Of a stretch of DNA of 64,000 nucleotides, positions 59,040-64,000 are shown piece after piece. The position numbers and the translations under genes are program-made. Below the pieces are notes generated by a model. That model made no database searches. It had not been told where the DNA came from and was given only the letters and a program-made list of their open reading frames with translations. Positions within the stretch are counted from its first letter, which is position 1. Each line of letters opens with the position of its first letter. The stretch comes from an uncultured Paraprevotella sp. (GTDB lineage Bacteria; Bacteroidota; Bacteroidia; Bacteroidales; Bacteroidaceae), in NCBI GenBank assembly GCA_944320775.1, contig CALUIV010000007.1, positions 1 to 64,000 of the forward strand, given 5' to 3'.

Positions 59040-60425
59040 ATGGAACAATTTTTTAGTTATATTATCGGGTTGGGAGCGGCAGTGATGATGCCAATATTGT
59101 TCACAGTTTTGGGCCTGTTTATGGGAATCCGTTTTGGAAAAGCAATGAAAAGTGGACTTTTGGTTGGTGTCGGATTTGTCGGTCTTTCTGTAATCACGGG
59201 ATTGTTGACCAGTACATTAACTGTGCCTTTGAAAAACATTGCAGAGATTTATGGTTTGCGTTTGGGCATATTCGATATGGGATGGCCGGCTGCAGCTTCT
59301 GTAGCTTATAATACTTCAATAGGGGCGTTTGTCATTCCGGTTTGCTTATTGGTGAATATTGTAATGTTGGCAACAAAGACAACCCGAACCATCAATATTG
59401 ATTTATGGAATTACTGGCATTTCGCTTTTATTGGCGCTGTAGTCTATTATGCTACAGGAAATCTTGGCTGGGGATTTTTCAGTGCTGTAGTTTGTTGTGC
59501 TTTGACATTAATTATGGCAGACATGACAAGCAAACCTCTTCAAAAATATTATGAAGGTCTGGACGGAATATCGATTCCGCAGCCTTTCTGTCAGGGGTTT
59601 GTACCCTTTGCTGTCATCATCGATAAGATTTTGGACCGCATACCCGGATTTAAGCACCTGAATGTGGATGCAGAGGGATTAAAGAAAAAATTCGGAATTT
59701 TAGGTGAGCCTTTATTTTTAGGGGTTTTGGTCGGTTGCTTGATAGGCATTTTAGCTTGTAAACGTGTGGACGAGATTCCGGCCCATATACCGGATATATT
59801 GGGATTAGGTATTAAAATGGGAGCTGTTATGGAGTTGATTCCGCGAATCACATCATTGTTTATCGAGGGGTTGCGTCCGATATCCGATGCAACGAAAGAC
59901 TTGATTTCCAAAAGATTTAAAGATAAAGCAGGTTTGAATATCGGAATGAGTCCGGCATTGGTAATTGGACATCCGACAACTTTGGTTGTGTCACTGTTGT
60001 TGATTCCCGTTCTTTTATTTCTTTCTGTTATTCTACCGGGGAATGAATTTTTGCCTTTAGCTTCATTAGCAGGGATTTTTTATCTGTTTCCAGTGGTATT
60101 GCCGATAACTCGAGGGAATGTGGTAAAGACTTTTATTGTTGGGTTGTTTGCATTGATTGTCGGGTTGTATTTTGTAACAGATTTGGCTCCATATTTTACA
60201 AAAGCAGCAGCTGATGTATATGGACGCACGGGAGATGTTGCTGTACAGATACCGGAGGGATTCCAGGGAGGTGCCCTGGATTTCGCATCAAGTATTTTTT
60301 CATGGATCATTTTCCGTGTCGTGTATGATTTGAAGATGGTAGGGGCTGTAGTTCTGGTCCTTCTGGTCTTGTTTATGGCCTGGCGCAACCGGCAAAAGAT
60401 TAAGAAAGAAAGCATCAATAATTAA
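59040..60425 (+). CDS. Galactitol-type PTS EIIC-like permease without EIIA/EIIB
   Basis: The 461-residue protein is an integral inner-membrane protein with about ten to twelve hydrophobic segments and clear similarity along its length to GatC: LFMGIRFGKAMKSGLLVGVGFVG, DMGWPAAASVAY, KKFGILGEPLFLGVLVG and LVIGHPTTLVV. No EIIA, EIIB, HPr or EI gene lies nearby, and Bacteroides generally lack a working PTS. A KDG kinase is encoded in the same unit, which would be needed if sugar enters unphosphorylated. The likely role is facilitated uptake of the diketo-deoxy acid or a similar uronate product. The start at 59040 avoids overlap with DUF4861. Confidence 0.9.
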   Translation: MEQFFSYIIGLGAAVMMPILFTVLGLFMGIRFGKAMKSGLLVGVGFVGLSVITGLLTSTLTVPLKNIAEIYGLRLGIFDMGWPAAASVAYNTSIGAFVIPVCLLVNIVMLATKTTRTINIDLWNYWHFAFIGAVVYYATGNLGWGFFSAVVCCALTLIMADMTSKPLQKYYEGLDGISIPQPFCQGFVPFAVIIDKILDRIPGFKHLNVDAEGLKKKFGILGEPLFLGVLVGCLIGILACKRVDEIPAHIPDILGLGIKMGAVMELIPRITSLFIEGLRPISDATKDLISKRFKDKAGLNIGMSPALVIGHPTTLVVSLLLIPVLLFLSVILPGNEFLPLASLAGIFYLFPVVLPITRGNVVKTFIVGLFALIVGLYFVTDLAPYFTKAAADVYGRTGDVAVQIPEGFQGGALDFASSIFSWIIFRVVYDLKMVGAVVLVLLVLFMAWRNRQKIKKESINN

Positions 60426-60437
60426 ATAACAGGTTTT

Positions 60438-61340
60438 ATGAAATTAAGTAGTTTGATTTTAGCAATGATGATAGGGTCTGCAAGTTTGGTGCAGGCACAG
60501 GTGGTAACAGTCGATGTCCGTACGGCTTGTCATCCTCAGGATGTGAAGCACTACGACACGGAACGTCTGAGGAGTAATTTTGCCGTGGAGCATTTGTTTG
60601 AGGCTGACGGCATCCACATGACGTATGCTATGTACGACCGTTTTATTGTCGGTGGGGCTTGTCCCGTCAGTAAAACATTGAAGCTGGAGACTATCGACCA
60701 GCTTAAGGCGCCTAATTTCCTTGCACGTCGTGAAATTGGAATCATCAATGTAGGAGGTCCCGGAAAGGTACGTGTCGGTGATCAGACCTACCGGTTGGGG
60801 TATAAAGAGGCACTATACGTTGGTGCCGGCAGTCATGAAGTTTATTTTTCTTCAGATGATCAGGAAAATCCGGCCCGTTTTTATTTTAATTCAGCTCCGG
60901 CGCACTGCAGTTATCCGACCAAATTAGTGACGTTGAAAGATGCCAATAAGATCAAAGCTGGTTCTGCAGCGGAATCGAACGATCGGGTAATCAATCAGTT
61001 GATTATTAATAAGAACGTAAAGACCTGTCAGTTGCAGATGGGGATGACCGAACTGAAATCCGGCAGTGTCTGGAATACGATGCCGGCCCATGTACACGCA
61101 CGACGGATGGAAGCTTATTTCTATTTTGAGGTGCCGGAGAAACAGCGGATATGTCATTTTATGGGAGAACCACAGGAGACCCGCCATATATGGCTGGCCA
61201 ATGAACAGGCTGTGATATCTCCAGAATGGTCTATTCATGCTGCGGCAGGTACGAGCAATTATACGTTTATATGGGGTATGGCCGGTGAAAATCTCGATTA
61301 TGGAGATCAGGATCCGGTTCCGGTTGAGGATCTGAAATAA
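60438..61340 (+). CDS. kduI: KduI isomerase with an N-terminal signal peptide
   Basis: KduI converts 5-keto-4-deoxyuronate (DKI) to 2,5-diketo-3-deoxygluconate (DKII). The 300-residue protein is about 22 residues longer than E. coli KduI at the N-terminus; that part is a typical Sec signal ([20 protein letters not shown]), and the E. coli-like part begins at VDVR (residue 25, codon GTC). Zinc ligands are intact: H218 and H220 in [17 protein letters not shown]225, and H267 in [17 protein letters not shown]. The next methionine is at 61, inside the fold, so a cytosolic start cannot be chosen. The enzyme is therefore predicted to be periplasmic, next to the exported GH88. Confidence 0.93.
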   Translation: MKLSSLILAMMIGSASLVQAQVVTVDVRTACHPQDVKHYDTERLRSNFAVEHLFEADGIHMTYAMYDRFIVGGACPVSKTLKLETIDQLKAPNFLARREIGIINVGGPGKVRVGDQTYRLGYKEALYVGAGSHEVYFSSDDQENPARFYFNSAPAHCSYPTKLVTLKDANKIKAGSAAESNDRVINQLIINKNVKTCQLQMGMTELKSGSVWNTMPAHVHARRMEAYFYFEVPEKQRICHFMGEPQETRHIWLANEQAVISPEWSIHAAAGTSNYTFIWGMAGENLDYGDQDPVPVEDLK

Positions 61341-61403
61341 AAAGGGTTTTATGGGGGATGGAAAAAATCGAGGTTAATACGGCCCAGTTTCATTTTATTC
61401 CCT

Positions 61404-61446
61404 TATTTTTGTAACGGGTTCTATCTCTGTGTGATGGAACCTGTTA
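61404..61446 (+). promoter_or_regulatory. -7 box and leader hairpin before the zinc-ribbon gene
   Basis: TATTTTTG (61404-61411) matches the Bacteroidetes -7 box. A 10-bp stem TAACGGGTTC (61412-61421) / GAACCTGTTA (61437-61446), with one G-U pair, follows at once, so it would lie at the very start of the message. It could instead be the terminator of the kduI operon, although no T run follows. Confidence 0.45.
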
Positions 61447-61476
61447 TTATAAGTTATCTGTGTATAGGGATTCATT

Positions 61477-62460
61477 ATGGCATTAAAACCGTTTTTATTA
61501 TGTTTGAGTTGTGTGTTTATCTTTTCTTCATGTTATTATGAAAAGGTAAAACCGGATGATCGTTGGGATCTTTCGGAACGAACACGTGACTCACTTGCTT
61601 TTCTTTCGCATCACTATTATGGTCTGAACTATAATTTTCAGATAGTGGGAGATTCCTTGGTTTTATTGCGCGAACGGCCAACATTCAGAACGGCTTCTTG
61701 TGGAGATAGTCTGGTTGTCCGGAAAGGAGCACGTCTGGTTGTAGCCGATTTCATGACGTTGTCTGTTGACAGTATAGATTCTGTTTGGGTGAAGGTTGCT
61801 CATGATCAACAGCTCATGGGGTGGATTCATGAAAAGCAACTTTTGGATAATGTTGTTCCGGATGATTCTATTTCACAGTTTATTCATGTATTTAGCAATA
61901 AACATCTGTTGTATTTTCTGTCGGCCTTTGCTGTACTTTTTGTCCTTTATATGGCACGTAAGATGCAGCGAAAACCTTTTCGAACCGTGCATATTCACGA
62001 TATAGCGAGTTTTTATCCTACGGGATTATGCCTGACGATGTCGGGGGCTGCTACACTTTATGCAAGTATTCAAAATTTTGTACCTCAGACCTGGATTCAG
62101 TTTTATTATCAGCCTACGTTGAATCCTTTTGGTATTCCTTTGATACTCAGTTGTTTTCTGGTCTGTGTTTGGATGATTCTCATTTTGGTTCTGGCATCGG
62201 TTGATGATGTACGCCGGCAATTGTCCTTTCCGGAATCTTTTCTCTATTTGCTCGGGCTTTCTGGAGTCTGTATGTTGTGTTATTTGTTTTTTTCGATCAC
62301 AACATTGTATTATATCGGTTATCCTTGTTTTGTCATTTATGTTTTTTGGGCATTGCGCCGATATTTTCGTCAGAGTTATAGTTGTTATGTTTGCGGCTCA
62401 TGCGGTGCTAAGATACGTACAAAGGGAAAATGTCCGCGTTGCGGTGCATGGAATGAATGA
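61477..62460 (+). CDS. Lipoprotein/membrane protein with SH3-like part and zinc ribbon
   Basis: The 327-residue protein starts with a lipobox-type signal (CVFIFSSC, Cys about 19). Residues 45-125 read like a bacterial SH3 domain (GDSLVVRKGARLVVADFM, WVKVAHDQQLMGWIHEKQL). Four hydrophobic segments follow (about 140-160, 184-202, 213-240, 253-295), and the C-terminus ends in a zinc ribbon CGSCGAKI-CPRCG. If the first part is outside, the ribbon is cytosolic. Function unknown. Its stop codon abuts the stop of the convergent regulator gene with no spacer. Confidence 0.8.
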   Translation: MALKPFLLCLSCVFIFSSCYYEKVKPDDRWDLSERTRDSLAFLSHHYYGLNYNFQIVGDSLVLLRERPTFRTASCGDSLVVRKGARLVVADFMTLSVDSIDSVWVKVAHDQQLMGWIHEKQLLDNVVPDDSISQFIHVFSNKHLLYFLSAFAVLFVLYMARKMQRKPFRTVHIHDIASFYPTGLCLTMSGAATLYASIQNFVPQTWIQFYYQPTLNPFGIPLILSCFLVCVWMILILVLASVDDVRRQLSFPESFLYLLGLSGVCMLCYLFFSITTLYYIGYPCFVIYVFWALRRYFRQSYSCYVCGSCGAKIRTKGKCPRCGAWNE

Positions 62461-63069
62461 TTATATCCGGTCTGCTTCGATGTAACCATTCATGACAGCA
62501 TAGATGGCCAGTCCTGAAAGGGAACGGATATGAAGTTTCTCAGTGATGTTTTTACGGTGTGAAATAACAGTTGTCAAACCAATATTGAGTTGTTCTGCGA
62601 TTTCTTTGTTGGTCATGCCTCGTACCAAAAGAATTAAAACTTCTATTTCCCGTTTGGTCAGTCCGTTCGGTTCGTCCCATTTTGTTTTGGTGGTTTTCAT
62701 ACGTAATGGGAGATTTTTACCATGAGCATGTGCACTTTGCTGAAGTCTCAGCAGTGATTTGATCATATTCTCTTCACTTTGATAAATGTTGAGTGTATGG
62801 AAGTTGGACTGTTGTGGCAGGGTAATTATTCCATTGGTCATGACAATTGTTTTCTGTTTCCGTTCGAGAAAGAAAGCGTTATGTTCCATTAATATTTGTG
62901 TGGAAATAAAATAATGGAAATACATGTCAGGAGTGTCCCGGACAAATTCTGTGAAACTGGAAAATGTACGTACTGTTGCTAAAGGCATCATCTTTTCAAG
63001 AAGATTACGCAGCCCGATACAACTTAGTGTGTTTGCGTCGATGATAGCTATTTCCGGATTATTCTTCAT
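62461..63069 (-). CDS. LuxR-type regulator with degenerate receiver domain
   Basis: The start at 63069 (MKNNPEIAIIDANTL) gives 202 residues; the frame is open to 63144. The C-terminal GerE helix-turn-helix is clear (about 136-196: LTKREIEVLILLVRGMTNKEIAEQLNIGLTTVISHRKNI, in two motifs). The N-terminal 120 residues follow the receiver fold but lack the phosphoacceptor aspartate (YFHYFISTQIL at that place) and the conserved lysine, so phosphorylation is unlikely. A minus-strand TATCTTTG (63082-63075) lies just before the ATG, so the message could be nearly leaderless. Target genes unknown. Confidence 0.85.
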   Translation of the reverse strand: MKNNPEIAIIDANTLSCIGLRNLLEKMMPLATVRTFSSFTEFVRDTPDMYFHYFISTQILMEHNAFFLERKQKTIVMTNGIITLPQQSNFHTLNIYQSEENMIKSLLRLQQSAHAHGKNLPLRMKTTKTKWDEPNGLTKREIEVLILLVRGMTNKEIAEQLNIGLTTVISHRKNITEKLHIRSLSGLAIYAVMNGYIEADRI

Positions 63070-63225
63070 GGACGCAAAGATACGTTTTTTATATATTGCT
63101 TGGAATATCTTTGATTGTTTTTTGTCATTTATTTGACTATTCAATATTTTGGAAATAAGTTTTGTTTTATTAAAATCTTAGCAAATATTGATGATTTATT
63201 GTAAATAAAATTAATATTTGTTAAC

Positions 63226-63241
63226 GGGGGGGGTAATTTTG
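63226..63241 (+). promoter_or_regulatory. Poly-G tract and -7 box before AraC gene
   Basis: Eight consecutive G residues (63226-63233) are directly followed by TAATTTTG (63234-63241), a good -7 box. TTTG at 63217-63220 lies 13 bases before it, shorter than the usual 19. A change in tract length would alter the promoter spacing. The G run is the only such homopolymer in this AT-rich spacer. Confidence 0.45.
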
Positions 63242-63365
63242 ACTTTCAATTTTTATCTGATTAGTTTTGAAAAACTAAAGAAAGTGTTTTTTATCTATTT
63301 GGAAACGATATTTTACACTTTTGAAATACTGTTATAGTGGTAGAAGAAATAAAAAAGAATTGAGA

Positions 63366-64000
63366 ATGGCGTTGTATTATTCCAGAGAGCATATCTCATG
63401 TTATAATTATTCCACTGCGGCTAACCGGATTTTTCTAGTGATTACAGCAAAGGCAGGCGAACAGTTAGATCGAGTTCTTGAAGAATATACTATTTTAGCT
63501 GCAGTTATATCCGGAGAAATTAAAGTGTCTTGTGGCGTTTTTCAGGATCAGATCATATCAGAGCAGCAGTTGTTTCTGGTGCCTATGAAGAGTAAAGTCG
63601 AAGCCATAGCCCTCAAAGATTCCGTGGTGCTTGTCTGCACGTTTTCCAAAGATATAAAACTCTGTAGTATTTTTTCCATCCGTCAGTTGCATCAGGATTT
63701 ACCCGAGAATTTTGTTTATGAATTTAAAATTCTTCCATTTGTGCCTCAACTGACGGTCTTTTTCGGTCTGCTTGTCGACTGTCTGAAAGAGGGACTTGGC
63801 TGTATCCATTTTCATCAGATGAAGCGTGATGAATTGTTTTTGTATCTACGCGCCTATTATGGTAAAAGAGAACTAGCTGAATTTTTTGCGCCGGTTAACA
63901 GCTTGAAGAGTGGATTCCGGGAGTTTGTGCTGGCTACTTATCCGGAGATTAAGGATGTCAAGCATTTTGCTGAAAAGGCCAATATGAGCCTGAGTACCTT
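63366..64000 (+). CDS. AraC-family regulator, partial (3' end outside window)
   Basis: The frame is open from ATG 63366 (MALYYSREHISCYNYSTA) to the window end. The first 170 residues look like an AraC-type ligand/cupin-like part (ILAAVISGEIKVSCG, LFLVPMKSKVEA), and the last visible residues (FREFVLATYPEIKDVKHFAEKANMSLSTF, read as two parts) match the beginning of an AraC helix-turn-helix. Similar small AraC proteins in Bacteroides often sit near regulated surface loci. Confidence 0.85.
   Translation, partial: MALYYSREHISCYNYSTAANRIFLVITAKAGEQLDRVLEEYTILAAVISGEIKVSCGVFQDQIISEQQLFLVPMKSKVEAIALKDSVVLVCTFSKDIKLCSIFSIRQLHQDLPENFVYEFKILPFVPQLTVFFGLLVDCLKEGLGCIHFHQMKRDELFLYLRAYYGKRELAEFFAPVNSLKSGFREFVLATYPEIKDVKHFAEKANMSLST

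Noticed and set aside
48492-61340. SusC/SusD pair, sulfatase or polysaccharide lyase in the uronate island
   Set aside because: Every open frame was assigned to other families; no TonB-dependent receptor-sized gene or SusD-like lipoprotein exists in the window.

Overview
The window is a chromosomal segment of a member of the Bacteroidales, most likely Bacteroidaceae (Bacteroides/Phocaeicola-like). The evidence is: gene starts without Shine-Dalgarno sequences; several promoters with the Bacteroidetes -7 box TAnnTTTG, two of them with a -33 TTTG/TTG about 19 bases upstream; the fused ribosomal super-cluster; and family members typical of the group (DUF3467 beside rpoC, a hybrid two-component system, GH20, GH2, GH88 and GH154 glycosidases, Sec-exported lipoproteins). 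The species cannot be fixed from sequence reading alone.

1-31.6 kb, plus strand: a near-continuous information-processing block. It holds tRNA-Tyr (cut by the window edge), tRNA-Gly, tRNA-Thr, tuf, tRNA-Trp, secE, nusG, rplK, rplA, rplJ, rplL, rpoB and rpoC. After a terminator come the DUF3467 gene and the str operon (rpsL, rpsG, fusA). The merged S10/spc/alpha clusters follow, from rpsJ to rplQ, including secY, map, infA, rpmJ and rpoA. rpmD and rpmJ are short but intact. Hairpins sit in the few wider gaps (rplL-rpoB, rpsL-rpsG, fusA-rpsJ, rpsN-rpsH, rpsK-rpsD) and are candidates for attenuation or ribosomal-protein autoregulation.

31.6-48.5 kb: housekeeping and accessory genes. These are an exported GH20 hexosaminidase, a ppk-ppx polyphosphate operon (both minus strand), a divergent ABC-F ATPase, an M13 metallopeptidase lipoprotein, and a minus-strand pair made of a decayed GH2 beta-galactosidase pseudogene coupled to an 825-residue lipoprotein with an internal duplication. 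A metA-rlhA pair follows; MetA carries Glu111, which predicts acetyl-CoA use.

48.5-61.3 kb: a uronate-catabolism island. A hybrid two-component sensor/regulator is followed by eight co-directional genes: GH88, GH154/DUF2264, KDG kinase, KDPG aldolase, KduD, a DUF4861 lipoprotein, a galactitol-type PTS EIIC without EIIA/EIIB, and KduI. There is no SusC/SusD pair or polysaccharide lyase in the window. KduI has a clear N-terminal Sec signal peptide with intact metal ligands. The simplest reading is that GH88 and KduI work in the periplasm, the orphan EIIC carries the unphosphorylated diketo product inward, and KduD, KdgK and Eda finish the route in the cytosol. This is the most novel-looking system in the window.

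61.3-64 kb: a lipoprotein/membrane protein with a zinc ribbon, a convergent LuxR-type regulator with a degenerate receiver domain, and the start of an AraC-type regulator whose upstream region carries an eight-G tract next to a -7 box.
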